Source of the DNA: Saccharothrix saharensis
Lineage (GTDB): Bacteria > Actinomycetota > Actinomycetes > Mycobacteriales > Pseudonocardiaceae
Reading direction: 5' to 3'
DNA: 64,000 nucleotides
Assembly: GCF_006716745.1 (NCBI RefSeq)
Contig: NZ_VFPP01000001.1
Coordinates: 7,389,386 to 7,453,385, forward strand
The translations under genes and the position numbers were made by a program. Positions 1 through 9,175 of the stretch are shown here, one piece after another (the first letter of the stretch is position 1; each line of letters starts with the position of its first letter). The notes under the pieces were generated by a model. It had not been told where the DNA came from and did not search any database. It saw nothing but the letters and a program-made list of their open reading frames with translations.

Positions 1-3000
1 GCACCGGCACGGCGCTGGGTGACGAGACGGAGATCGAGGCGCTGTCCTCGGCCCGCCGCGCCGCCGACCCGGACGCCCGGCCGGCCGCGCTGAGCACCGT
101 CAAGGGCAACTTCGGGCACACCAAGGCCGCGGCGGGGGTCGCCGGACTGATCAAGGCGGCCCTCGCCGTGCACCACCAGGTCATCCCGCCGGGCACCGGG
201 CACTTCGACCCGCACCCGAAGCTGACCGCGGACGACGCGGTGATGTACGTGCCGCTGGAGGCCGAGCTGTGGCCGGAGGACCGCCCGGTGCGCGCCGGCG
301 TGTCGGCCATGGGCTTCGGCGGCATCAACACCCACATCGCGCTGGAGGCCGCGCCCGACGCGCCCCGCCGCGAGCAGCTCGACGTGCGGACCAAGGCGGT
401 CGTCTCCGGCCGCCAGGACGCCGAGGTGCTGCTGTTCGACGCGCCCGACCGCACGGCGCTGAAGGACAAGCTGGCCGAGGTCTCCGCGCTGCTGCCGAAG
501 CTCGCGCTGGCCGAGCTGGGCGACCTGGCGGCGGCGCTGGCGGACCGGCTCACCGGCGCGCCCCTGCGCGGCGCGGTCGTGGCCCGCACCCCGGAGGAGG
601 CCGAGCGCAAGGTCGCCAAGCTGGTCGCCGCGGTCGCCGAGGGCGTCACCACCTTCGACGTCGCCGACGGCGTGTTCCTCGACGAGTGGACCGCGCCACC
701 GCGCCTGGCGTTCCTGTTCCCGGGCCAGGGCTCGGGCCGGGGCGCGGTCGGCGCGCTGCGCCGTCGGTTCCCCGTCGCCGAGGAGGTCTTCCGGTCCGCG
801 AACCTGCCCACCGACGGCGACCAGGTCGCCACGGAGGTCGCGCAGCCGCGGATCGTGGCGGGCTCGCTCGCCGCGCTGAAGGTGCTGCGCGAGCTGGGCA
901 TCGACGCGAACACGGCGGTCGGGCACAGCCTCGGCGAGCTGACCGCCCTGCACTGGGGTGGCGCGATCAACGCCAACCGGGTGCTGTCGCTGGCCGCGGA
1001 ACGCGGTCGGGTGATGGCGAGCGCCAGCCAGGGCGGCGGCGCGATGGCGGGCCTGGGCACCACGCCCGAGCGGGCGCTGGAGCTGGCCGCGGGCGAGGAC
1101 GTGGTGATCGCGGGCTACAACGGCCCGGCGCAGACCGTGCTGTCCGGCCCGGCCGAGGCCGTCGACCGGGTGATCTCGGTGGCACGCGCCGCGGGCGTGC
1201 AGGCCACCCGCATCAACGTCTCCCACGCGTTCCACTCGCCGCTGGTGTCCCCGGCGGCCGAGGCCATGCGGGAGCGGCTGACCGAGTTCGACTTCGGTCG
1301 GGTGATCCGGCCGGTGCTGTCCACCGTCACCGGCGGGGTGCTGGAGGCGGACACGGACGTGCGCACGCTGCTGCGCGACCAGATCACCCTCCCGGTCCGG
1401 TTCCACGAGGCCGCCGCCAAGGCCGCCGCGGTCGCGGACCTCGTCGTCGAGGTCGGCCCCGGCCGGGTCCTCGGCGGACTGCTGGAGGAGATCGCCCCCG
1501 ACAAGCCCGTGCTCTCGGTCGACACCGACAGCGCGTCGCTCACCTCGCTGCTGACCGTCGTCGCCGCCACCCACGCGCTGGGCGGCGAGGTCCGCACCGA
1601 CGTGCTGTTCGCCGACCGGGTCATCCGCGACCTGCCGCTGGACGGCTCGATGACCTTCCTGGCCAGCCCCTGCGAGACGGCCCCCGCCCTCGACTCGAAC
1701 CTGCTCGCGGCGGAGCTCGACGCGCCGGCCGCGGCCAAGTCGGCCCAGCCGGCGGCGGGCTCGGACGGCGAGTCCACGCTGGAGCTGCTGCGCCGGCTGG
1801 CCGCGCAACGCGTCGAGCTGCCGCTGGAGGCCATCACCGCGCAGACCCACCCGCTGGACGACCTGCACCTGAGCTCCATCACGGTCGGCCAGCTGGTCAA
1901 CGAGGTCACCCGCACCCTGGGCCGCCCGGCCCTGGAGGGCACGACCAACTTCGCCACCGTGCGGATGGGCGAGCTGGCCGACCTGATCGACAACCTGGCC
2001 GACACGGCGCACGCGCAGGAGCGCGACAGCGGCGAGGTGCCCGGCATCGCGCCCTGGGTGCGGCCGTTCCTGGTCGAGCACGTCGAGCGCGAGCTCGTCG
2101 CGGCGACACCGGGACCGGTGGGGGAGTGGACCGTGTACGCCCCCGAGGGCCACCCGCTGGCCGAGCCGCTGAAGGCGGGCCTGCCCGGCGACGGCGTGCT
2201 CCTGCTGCTCCCGCCGGAGGGCGGTGACGCGCACGTCGGCCTGTTCCTGGCAGCCGCGCGCGACGTGCTCGCCTCCGGCCGCCGGCTCGCGGTCGTGCAG
2301 CACCGGCTGGGTGCGTCGGGCCTGGCCCGCACGCTGCACCTGGAAGCACCGCACATCCCGGTCACGCTGGTCGACCTCGCGGACGGCACCGACGCGGTGC
2401 GCCGGGTCGCCGCCGAGGTCGCGGCCACCACCGACTTCGCGCAGGTGCGGTACGACGCCGACGGCGTGCGGACGGTGCCGGTGCTGCGGGCGGTCTCGGG
2501 CCGGGTGGAGCCGGGCTCGCCCGGTGCGACCCCGCTGGGCCCGGACGACGTGCTGCTGGTCACCGGTGGCGGCAAGGGCATCACGGCCGAGTGCGCCATC
2601 GCGATGGCGACCGACTCGGGCGCGTCCCTGGCGCTGATCGGCCGGGCCGACCCGGCCGCCGACGCCGAGCTGGCCGCCAACCTGGCCCGGATGACCGCGG
2701 CGGGCATCACGCACCGCTACGAGCGGGCCGACGTGACCTCCGTCGAGCAGATCGCCGCCGCCGTCGAGCGGTTCCGCGCCGAGCTGGGCGAGGTGACCGC
2801 CGTGCTGCACGGCGCGGGCCGCAACGAGCCCAGGGCGTTGACCGGGCTGTCCGAAGAGGACTTCCGGGCCACGCTGGCGCCGAAGATCGCCGGCCTGAAC
2901 GCGGTGCTCGACGCCGTGGACCCGGAGCGGATCAAGCTCCTGGTCACGTTCGGCAGCATCATCGGCCGCGCGGGTCTGCGCGGTGAGGCGCACTACTCGA

Positions 3001-4727
3001 CCGCCAACGACTGGATGTCCGAGCTGACCGTCGACTTCGGCGTGCGGCACCCCGGGGCGCGCGTGCTGGCCCTGGAGTGGTCAGTCTGGTCCGGCGCGGG
3101 CATGGGCGAGCGGCTGGGCGTGGTCGAGGCGCTGATGCGCGACGGCATCACGCCGATCTCCACCGAGGCGGGCATCGCGGTGCTGCGCGAGGTGCTGGCC
3201 GACCCGACCGTGGGCCCCGTGCTCGTGGTCTCCGGCCGTGCCGCCGGCCTGCCCACGCTGGAGATGGCGCAGACCGAGCTGCCGCTGGCCCGGTTCGTGG
3301 ACCGCGTCCTGGTGCACTACCCGACCGTCGAGCTGGTGACCGAGGCCGACCTGTCCGACGGCAGCGACCCGTACCTGGGCGACCACCTGCTCGAAGGCGA
3401 CCTGCTGTTCCCGGCGGTGATCGGCATGGAGGCGATGACCCAGGTGGCGAGCGCCCTGACCGGGCACGACTCGCCGCCGCTGCTGTCCGACGTCGAGTTC
3501 CTGCGGCCGGTGGTCGTGCGGCCGGGCGGCTCGCTGACGGTGCGCATCGCCGCGCTGGCCCGGGACGCCGAGACGGTGGACGTGGCCATCCGGGCCGAGG
3601 ACACCGGGTTCTCCGCCGACCACTTCCGGGCCCGCCTGCGGTTCCCGCGGCCGGAGATCCCCGGCGACGCGGTGGACGGCGCGCCCGTGCTGCCGCTCGT
3701 GCCGGTCGACCCGGTCACCGAGCTGTACGGCAGCGTCCTGTTCCAGGGCAAGCGGTTCCAGCGGTTGCAGGGCTACCGGCGGGCCAGCGCCCGGCACGCG
3801 GTGGCCGAGGTCGCCACGGCGTCCGTCGCCTCCTGGTTCGCCCCGTTCCTGCCGCAGGACCGGATGCTGGCCGACCCCGGCACGCGGGACGTGATGATGC
3901 ACGCCATCCAGTGCTGCGTCCCCGACGCCACGCTGCTGCCGCAGAGCGTGGAGCGGCTCTACCTCGCCGCACCGGTCGACCAGTTGGCCCAGTACGTGGT
4001 GCTGGACGCCCGCGAGCGGTCGCAGGACGGCGACAGCTACACCTACGACATCGACGTGCGCGACCCCGACGGGCGGCTCGTCGAGCGGTGGGAGGGGCTG
4101 GTGCTGCGGGCCGTGCGCAAGCGCGACGGCGCGGGACCGTGGACGCCGACCATGCTCGGCTCGTACCTGGAGCGCTCGCTGGAGCGGGTCCTGGGCGGCA
4201 GCCGCGCGGTCGTGGTCGAGCCCGACCCGACCGACGCCACGCCGGAGCGCCGCGCGCAGACCGCGCTCGCGATCGGCCGGGCGCTGGACCGGCCCGTGGA
4301 CGTGCGCTACCGGCCCGACGGCAAGCCCGAGGTCGACGGCGTGGAGGTGTCCGCCTCGCACAGCGCGGGCATCACGTTCGCCGCGGTCGCGCGGGGCGGT
4401 GCGCTCGGCGTGGACGTCGAGGAGGCCGTGACGCGGCCGGAGGAGGACTGGGCCGGGCTGCTCGGCGAGGACCTGGTCGCCGTGCGCGACCTGATCGCCG
4501 CCGAGGCGGGCGAGACGGCGTCGGTCTCGGGCACCCGCGTGTGGAGCGCGGTGGAGTGCCTGCGCAAGACCGGTTCCACCACGCAGGCGCTGACCGTCGA
4601 CCGGGTCCACCCGGACGGCTGGGCCGTGCTGTCGACCGGCGACGCCAAGGTCGCCACCTGGGTGACCACCGTCAACGACCGGACGTCGCCGGTGGTGTTC
4701 GCGGTGCTCGTGGGCAAGGAGGGCTGA
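1..4727 (+). CDS. pksE: Enediyne polyketide synthase (PKSE), C-terminal part
   Basis: This is an iterative type I PKS that builds the linear polyene precursor of the enediyne core. The reading frame is open from base 3, so the gene begins outside the window. It starts in the G-T-G-T of the KS active-site loop, then shows KGNFGHTKAAAG and GFGGINTH (KS end, to about nt 350). An AT follows, with FPGQGS at about 717 and GHSLGE at about 921. The ACP has LHLSSITVGQ at about 1868, the Ser of this motif being the phosphopantetheine site typical of enediyne PKSs. The KR has GGGKGIT at about 2565. The DH has GDHLLEGDLLFPA at about 3378. A C-terminal phosphopantetheinyl transferase has GVDVEE at about 4405 and WSAVECLRK at about 4543. 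This KS-AT-ACP-KR-DH-PPTase order is diagnostic for the PKSE family. The gene is tightly followed by the thioesterase. Whether the core is 9- or 10-membered cannot be decided from this part. Confidence 0.96.
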   Translation, partial: TGTALGDETEIEALSSARRAADPDARPAALSTVKGNFGHTKAAAGVAGLIKAALAVHHQVIPPGTGHFDPHPKLTADDAVMYVPLEAELWPEDRPVRAGVSAMGFGGINTHIALEAAPDAPRREQLDVRTKAVVSGRQDAEVLLFDAPDRTALKDKLAEVSALLPKLALAELGDLAAALADRLTGAPLRGAVVARTPEEAERKVAKLVAAVAEGVTTFDVADGVFLDEWTAPPRLAFLFPGQGSGRGAVGALRRRFPVAEEVFRSANLPTDGDQVATEVAQPRIVAGSLAALKVLRELGIDANTAVGHSLGELTALHWGGAINANRVLSLAAERGRVMASASQGGGAMAGLGTTPERALELAAGEDVVIAGYNGPAQTVLSGPAEAVDRVISVARAAGVQATRINVSHAFHSPLVSPAAEAMRERLTEFDFGRVIRPVLSTVTGGVLEADTDVRTLLRDQITLPVRFHEAAAKAAAVADLVVEVGPGRVLGGLLEEIAPDKPVLSVDTDSASLTSLLTVVAATHALGGEVRTDVLFADRVIRDLPLDGSMTFLASPCETAPALDSNLLAAELDAPAAAKSAQPAAGSDGESTLELLRRLAAQRVELPLEAITAQTHPLDDLHLSSITVGQLVNEVTRTLGRPALEGTTNFATVRMGELADLIDNLADTAHAQERDSGEVPGIAPWVRPFLVEHVERELVAATPGPVGEWTVYAPEGHPLAEPLKAGLPGDGVLLLLPPEGGDAHVGLFLAAARDVLASGRRLAVVQHRLGASGLARTLHLEAPHIPVTLVDLADGTDAVRRVAAEVAATTDFAQVRYDADGVRTVPVLRAVSGRVEPGSPGATPLGPDDVLLVTGGGKGITAECAIAMATDSGASLALIGRADPAADAELAANLARMTAAGITHRYERADVTSVEQIAAAVERFRAELGEVTAVLHGAGRNEPRALTGLSEEDFRATLAPKIAGLNAVLDAVDPERIKLLVTFGSIIGRAGLRGEAHYSTANDWMSELTVDFGVRHPGARVLALEWSVWSGAGMGERLGVVEALMRDGITPISTEAGIAVLREVLADPTVGPVLVVSGRAAGLPTLEMAQTELPLARFVDRVLVHYPTVELVTEADLSDGSDPYLGDHLLEGDLLFPAVIGMEAMTQVASALTGHDSPPLLSDVEFLRPVVVRPGGSLTVRIAALARDAETVDVAIRAEDTGFSADHFRARLRFPRPEIPGDAVDGAPVLPLVPVDPVTELYGSVLFQGKRFQRLQGYRRASARHAVAEVATASVASWFAPFLPQDRMLADPGTRDVMMHAIQCCVPDATLLPQSVERLYLAAPVDQLAQYVVLDARERSQDGDSYTYDIDVRDPDGRLVERWEGLVLRAVRKRDGAGPWTPTMLGSYLERSLERVLGGSRAVVVEPDPTDATPERRAQTALAIGRALDRPVDVRYRPDGKPEVDGVEVSASHSAGITFAAVARGGALGVDVEEAVTRPEEDWAGLLGEDLVAVRDLIAAEAGETASVSGTRVWSAVECLRKTGSTTQALTVDRVHPDGWAVLSTGDAKVATWVTTVNDRTSPVVFAVLVGKEG

Positions 4728-4728
4728 C

Positions 4729-5187
4729 ATGACCGACTACTACGAGATCCGCCACACGGTCGGGTTCGAGGAGACCAACCTCGTCGGCAACGTGTACTAC
4801 GTGAACTACCTGCGCTGGCAGGGCCGGTGCCGCGAGATGTTCCTCAAGGAGAAGGCGCCGAGCGTGCTGCGGGACCTCCAGGACGACCTCAAGCTGTTCA
4901 CCCTCAAGGTGGAGTGCGAGTTCTTCTCCGAGATCACGCTGTTCGACGAGCTGTCGGTGCGGATGCGGCTGGAGGAGCTGACCCAGACCCAGATCCAGTT
5001 CAGCTTCGACTACGTCAAGGTCACCGGCGGCCAGGAGGTCCTGGTCGCCAAGGGCAGGCAGCGGATCGCGTGCATGCGCGGCCCGAACACCAACACGGTG
5101 CCCTCCCGGGTGCCCGAAGACCTGCGCAAGGCGCTCGCGCCCTACGCCGAGGCCCCGGCGCTGGCGCGCGCCGGGCTGGGGGGATGA
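4729..5187 (+). CDS. Enediyne thioesterase (hot-dog fold, TEBC / SgcE10-CalE7 family)
   Basis: This 152-residue single-domain hot-dog thioesterase releases the polyene from the PKSE ACP. The N-terminal stretch VGFEETNLVGNVYYVNYLRWQGR is the 4-hydroxybenzoyl-CoA thioesterase-like active-site region as found in SgcE10/CalE7. The ATG lies one base after the PKSE stop, so the two are translationally coupled, which is the standard PKSE-TEBC arrangement. Its stop overlaps the next ATG. Length matches the family (about 150 residues). Identification rests on motif, length and position. Confidence 0.95.
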   Translation: MTDYYEIRHTVGFEETNLVGNVYYVNYLRWQGRCREMFLKEKAPSVLRDLQDDLKLFTLKVECEFFSEITLFDELSVRMRLEELTQTQIQFSFDYVKVTGGQEVLVAKGRQRIACMRGPNTNTVPSRVPEDLRKALAPYAEAPALARAGLGG

Positions 5188-5690
5188 CGGACATGTACGA
5201 AGCGGCTCCCACGATGGAGGAGACCTCGCTGAGGGACGCCATGTCCCTGTTCGCGACCGGGGTCACGGTGTTGACGGTCGGCGGCGAGCACGCGCACGGC
5301 ATGACGGCCAACGCGTTCACCTCGGTCTCGCTGGACCCGCCGCTCGTGCTGTGCTGCATCTCCCGCTCGGCGGTGATGCACGACGCGATCGGCAGCACCA
5401 AGCGGTTCGGCGTGTCGATCATGGGCGCGGACCAGCGGGACACCGCGAAGTACTTCGCCGACAAGCGCCGCCCGCTCGGGCCGGAGCAGTTCGACGCGGT
5501 CGACTGGCTGGAGGGCCCGCACAGCGGCGCGCCGCTGCTCAACGGCTCGCTGGCGTGGCTGGAGTGCGAGCTGGTGTCGGTCTACGACGGCGGCGACCAC
5601 ACGATCTTCGTCGGCCAGGTGCTCAGCTCCAGCCGAGGCGCGGGCACGGAGGCGCTGTTGTTCTACAGCAGCGCTTTCCACCGGGTCTGA
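5184..5690 (+). CDS. Flavin reductase, SgcE6-like
   Basis: This 168-residue flavin reductase domain protein (DIM6/NTAB, HpaC-like) has the family signatures FATGVTVLT near the start, HGMTANAFTSVSLDPPLVL (residues ~34-52) and LECELVSVYDGGDHTIFVGQV near the end. It reduces free FMN/FAD with NAD(P)H for a two-component monooxygenase or halogenase. In the C-1027 cluster the equivalent SgcE6 feeds SgcC and SgcD3. The ATG overlaps the thioesterase stop (ATGA). The partner oxygenase is not in this window and presumably lies to the left. Confidence 0.9.
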   Translation: MTDMYEAAPTMEETSLRDAMSLFATGVTVLTVGGEHAHGMTANAFTSVSLDPPLVLCCISRSAVMHDAIGSTKRFGVSIMGADQRDTAKYFADKRRPLGPEQFDAVDWLEGPHSGAPLLNGSLAWLECELVSVYDGGDHTIFVGQVLSSSRGAGTEALLFYSSAFHRV

Positions 5691-5726
5691 CCGCGCGGTC
5701 CGCACACGCATCGGGAGGGAGCACAC

Positions 5727-6734
5727 ATGCTGGTGACCGTCACCGGGGGTACCGGGTTCGTCGGCTCGCACACGGTGGCGGAGCTCGTGCGAGCCGGCCA
5801 CCGGGTCCGCCTGCTGGTCCGGGACGCGAGCGCGGTGGACGCCGCCACGCGACCGTTGGAGGTGCCACCCGACGCGCTGGACGTCGTCGTCGGGGACGTG
5901 ACCGACGAGCGGTCGGTCGCCGCGGCGGTGCGCGGCGCGGACGCCGTCGTCCACGCGGCGTCGGTGTACTCGTTCGACCGGCGCAAGCGGGCGGAGATGC
6001 TGCGCACCAACGCGCACGGCACGGAGGTGGTGCTCGGCGCCGCCCGCCGTGCCGGCGCGGGGCGCGTCGTCCACGTGTCGAGCACGGCGGCCCTGTTCGG
6101 GCCGGGCGTGCGGGTCATCCACGAGCAGTCGCCCGTGGGCACGACCCGCGCGCCGTACGCGGCGACCAAGGCCGCGTCGGAGGCCATCGCGCGGCGGCAC
6201 CAGGACGAAGGGGCGCCGGTGGTCGTGAGCTACCCGCCGGCGCTCCTCGGGCCGCACGACCCGAAGCTGGGCGACCAGACCGTGCGGCTGCGCGACACGG
6301 TGCGCGGGATCATGCCGATGTGGCCCGCGGGTGGGCTGCAGATCGGCGACGTGCGGGACGCGGCGGCGCTGCACGCGGCGCTGCTGTCCCCGGACGTGAC
6401 GGGACGGCACTTCGGTCCCGGGCACTACCTGACGACCCGGGAGTACGTCGACGCGGTCAGGGAGGCCACCGGGCGCGCGTTGCCCGCGGTCTTCCTGCCC
6501 GCGGCGATGATGACGCCCGTCGGGCGGTTCGTCGACCTGGTGCAGCCCGCCTGGCCGTGGCACCTGCCCGCCGAGCACGAGGCGATCGCCACGGTCGGCG
6601 CGGCGGTCCGGGTCGACCCGGCCGCGAGCACGCTCGACCTCAAACCCCGTCCCTTCGCCGACACCGTCGCCGACACGGTGCGGTGGCTCGCCGACACCGG
6701 CGCGGTGACCGATCGCCAGGCAGGCCGCCGATGA
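5727..6734 (+). CDS. NAD-dependent epimerase/dehydratase (extended SDR)
   Basis: This 335-residue extended short-chain dehydrogenase has the nucleotide-binding motif GGTGFVGSH at residues 8-16, HAASVYS in the middle, and the catalytic-type YAATKAASE (Y-x3-K) at about residue 145. It resembles dihydroflavonol-4-reductase/3-beta-HSD-like enzymes that act on hydroxyl, keto or sugar substrates. A strong GGGAGGGAG ribosome site precedes the ATG. The stop overlaps the carboxylase start (ATGA), so both belong to the enediyne-end operon. The substrate is unknown; a role in building a peripheral moiety of the enediyne is an inference from position. Confidence 0.85.
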   Translation: MLVTVTGGTGFVGSHTVAELVRAGHRVRLLVRDASAVDAATRPLEVPPDALDVVVGDVTDERSVAAAVRGADAVVHAASVYSFDRRKRAEMLRTNAHGTEVVLGAARRAGAGRVVHVSSTAALFGPGVRVIHEQSPVGTTRAPYAATKAASEAIARRHQDEGAPVVVSYPPALLGPHDPKLGDQTVRLRDTVRGIMPMWPAGGLQIGDVRDAAALHAALLSPDVTGRHFGPGHYLTTREYVDAVREATGRALPAVFLPAAMMTPVGRFVDLVQPAWPWHLPAEHEAIATVGAAVRVDPAASTLDLKPRPFADTVADTVRWLADTGAVTDRQAGRR

Positions 6735-8338
6735 CCACATCAGGGATCGACCGCGTCAACGGGCACCAGGACTTCCGGCCCGAACTGCCCGTGCGCACGA
6801 TGGAGCTGCTCCGCGAGCGCAACGACGACCTGCGCGACCGCGCGGTGTCCAACGCCGACGCCGTGCGCCGCCAGCGCTCGCTCGGCAAGCGCACCGCGCG
6901 GGAACGCCTGGACATGCTGCTGGACCCCGGCTCGTTCACCGAGGTCGAGCTGTACCGGCGGCACCAGGCGTACGGGTTGAAGGTGTCCGAGCACCGGCCG
7001 CACACCGACGGCGTGGTGGCGGGCTCGGGCACCATCGACGGGCGGCGCGTGTTCGTCTACGCGCAGGACTTCACCATCTTCGGCGGGTCGCTCGGCCAGG
7101 CGCACGCGGCGAAGATCCACAAGGTGATGGACATGGCCCTCGACACCGGCTCGCCCGTCATCGCGCTGAACGACAGCGGTGGCGCCCGCATCCAGGAAGG
7201 CGTGATGGCGCTGGACGGCTACGGCGGCATCTTCCGCCGCCAGGTCGCCGCGTCCGGCATCATCCCGCAGATCGCCGTGGTGCTCGGCCCGTCCGCGGGC
7301 GGCGCCGCGTACTCGCCCGCGCTGGCCGACTTCACGTTCATGGTGCGCGGCACCGCCCAGATGTACCTGACCGGACCGGACGTGGTGCAGGCCGTGTCGG
7401 GGGAGAGGGTGACCCACGACGAGCTGGGCGGCGCCTCGGTGCACGGCGAGCTGTCCGGCGTGGCGTCGTTCGTGCACGACGACGAGGAGTCGTGCCTGGA
7501 GGACGTCCGCCACCTGGTGTCGTTGCTGCCGTCGAACAACCTGGAACCACCGCCCGCGTACGAGCCGGTGGGCGCGGTGGACGACGTGCGGCCGGAGTTC
7601 GCCTCGATCGTGCCCGTGGAGCCGAACAAGCCCTACGACATGCGCGCGGTGATCGGGGAGCTGGTGGACGACGGGGAGTTCCTCGAAGTCCACGAGGGCT
7701 GGGCGCGCAACGTCGTGGTGGCGTTCGGCCGGGTGGACGGCGCGGTGGTGGGCTTGGTGGGCAACCAGCCGATGGTGTTCGCGGGCGTGCTGGACATCGA
7801 GGCGTCCCAGAAGGCGGCGCGGTTCGTGCGGTTCTGCGACGCGTTCGGCATCCCGCTCGTGTCCCTCGTGGACGTTCCCGGTTTCCTGCCGGGCACGGCG
7901 CAGGAGCACGCGGGCGTGATCCGGCACGGGGCGAAGCTGCTCTACGCCTACTGCGAGGCCTCCGTGCCGCGCATCCAGGTGATCGTGCGCAAGGCGTACG
8001 GCGGGGCGTACATCGTGATGGACTCCCGGTCCATCGGGACGGACCTGTCGCTGGCCTGGCCGACCAACGAGATCGCGGTGATGGGCGCGGAAGGGGCTGT
8101 CAACGTCATCTTCCGCAAGGAGCTGGCCGCGGCGGCCGACCCGGACGCGCTGCGCGCCGAACTGCTGGCCGAGTACTCGGAACAGCTGGTCCACCCGTAC
8201 TACGCGGCCGAACGGGGCCTGGTGGACGACGTGATCGACCCGTCCCACACCCGATCCGCGGTCGCCCGGGGCCTGGCCATGCTGCGCGACAAGCGCCGCC
8301 CCACCCCGCCCCGCAAGCACGGCAACGTGCCGCTGTAA
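6731..8338 (+). CDS. Acyl-CoA carboxylase, carboxyltransferase (beta) subunit
   Basis: This 535-residue protein is a complete biotin-dependent carboxyltransferase of the PccB/AccD5 type. Motifs include GKRTARERLDMLLDPGSF (~residues 48-65), NDSGGARIQEGV (~147), GPSAGGAAYSPAL (oxyanion region), DVPGFLPGTAQE (~379) and RKAYGGAYIVM (~419). It transfers CO2 from carboxybiotin to acetyl- or propionyl-CoA. Overlap with the SDR stop (ATGA) and the terminator just downstream make it the last gene of the operon. No biotin carboxylase/BCCP subunit is nearby, so it must share one encoded elsewhere. A role in extender-unit supply for the PKSE is plausible but inferred. Confidence 0.93.
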   Translation: MTTSGIDRVNGHQDFRPELPVRTMELLRERNDDLRDRAVSNADAVRRQRSLGKRTARERLDMLLDPGSFTEVELYRRHQAYGLKVSEHRPHTDGVVAGSGTIDGRRVFVYAQDFTIFGGSLGQAHAAKIHKVMDMALDTGSPVIALNDSGGARIQEGVMALDGYGGIFRRQVAASGIIPQIAVVLGPSAGGAAYSPALADFTFMVRGTAQMYLTGPDVVQAVSGERVTHDELGGASVHGELSGVASFVHDDEESCLEDVRHLVSLLPSNNLEPPPAYEPVGAVDDVRPEFASIVPVEPNKPYDMRAVIGELVDDGEFLEVHEGWARNVVVAFGRVDGAVVGLVGNQPMVFAGVLDIEASQKAARFVRFCDAFGIPLVSLVDVPGFLPGTAQEHAGVIRHGAKLLYAYCEASVPRIQVIVRKAYGGAYIVMDSRSIGTDLSLAWPTNEIAVMGAEGAVNVIFRKELAAAADPDALRAELLAEYSEQLVHPYYAAERGLVDDVIDPSHTRSAVARGLAMLRDKRRPTPPRKHGNVPL

Positions 8339-8350
8339 CCACGAGACGCC

Positions 8351-8383
8351 GACGGCACCCCACCTCCCCGGTGGGGTGCCGTC
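8351..8383 (+). terminator. Terminator after enediyne-end operon
   Basis: A perfect 14-bp inverted repeat (8351-8364 against 8370-8383) with a 5-nt loop lies 12 bases after the carboxylase stop. There is no U-tract, as is common in actinomycetes. It marks the likely right boundary of the enediyne operon. Confidence 0.85.
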
Positions 8384-9050
8384 ACCGTTCTCGCGTCGGC
8401 TCGGCCAGACGACGTGCACGCGCCCCACTCCCGCGTCGCCGCTCGTGATCTCGAACAGCGGCCGGGCACTCTCGACGCGGTCGGACCGCAGGCGGAAGTC
8501 GCCTTCCGCCGGAGCGATGTCGGCGTGACTCCGTAGGCCAGGCCCTAGCCCGCGCCCCGTGCGTCCTCCGCACCGCGGCCCCGGCCGCGCGCAGCATCAG
8601 GGTGCCCCGCACCGCCAAGCTCCCGGCCGTACCGCGGACGACATCGGGCTCAAGCTGCTCGGCCTTCCGCAACGCCGCCGCTTCCCGGGCGCGCATCAGC
8701 CCGACGTACCCGATATGCGGCTTGCCCGGTGCGGTCAGCACGGTCGAGGCGATCCGGACCACCTCCGACCGCGGGCCGCAGGCCCTGACCTGATCTCCAC
8801 CCGTCGGTTCACGCACCGCGGCGCGCGTTTCCGCCATCGGACCGGGCAGCCTGACCCCCGGCCGGGCGGACGATCCGTGCGGCCGGACCGACTCGGCGTG
8901 CGCCAAGGACGACCGCAGCCCGTCCGCGCCCGGCGGCTCGTCGCGCACGGCCGCGGGCACCTCCCTGCGTCGGCCCCGGAACACGCGGGTCGAGCGGGTG
9001 CCGATCGGGTGATCAGCAGGTCGGACGTGGTGTCCTGCGCGACGGGGCGG
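8384..9050 (-). pseudogene. Decayed region, remnants of a leftward gene
   Basis: No intact gene is seen in about 720 bases. On the minus strand, protein-like composition jumps between frames. About 45 codons around 8390-8535 contain APAEGDFRLRSDRVESARP and LFEITSGDAGVGRVHVVWP. A different frame around 8600-8760 contains PHIGYVGLMRAREAAALRKA and RGTAGSLAVRGTLMLRAAGA. No frame is open with good codon use across the whole stretch. I read this as a frameshifted, decayed gene at the edge of the cluster; the family is not recognised. Confidence 0.35.
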
Positions 9051-9102
9051 GGTGTGGGCAATACTCCAGGTGGGTATACCTGCCCGTGCGGGTGGGAGCG
9101 CC

Positions 9103-9156
9103 TTGACGAGGTTCCATAACGCCGCTATAAATGGTAGTAAGACAGTGTTATGGAAC
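9103..9156 (+). promoter_or_regulatory. Consensus promoter with 10-bp inverted-repeat operator
   Basis: TTGACG (9103-9108) and TATAAA (9126-9131) are separated by 17 bp, a near-consensus housekeeping promoter that is striking in such GC-rich DNA. A perfect inverted repeat GTTCCATAAC (9111-9120) / GTTATGGAAC (9147-9156) brackets the -10 and the start point, so a bound repressor would block it. It drives the carotenoid-oxygenase-like gene. Confidence 0.75.
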
Positions 9157-9175
9157 GTGGGACGGGGTGGTGGGC

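Noticed and set aside
1115..2710. 531-codon antisense ORF inside the PKSE gene
   Set aside because: Frame shadow of GC-rich coding DNA; Ser/Arg/Ala-rich translation without domains, opposite a gene with clear motifs.
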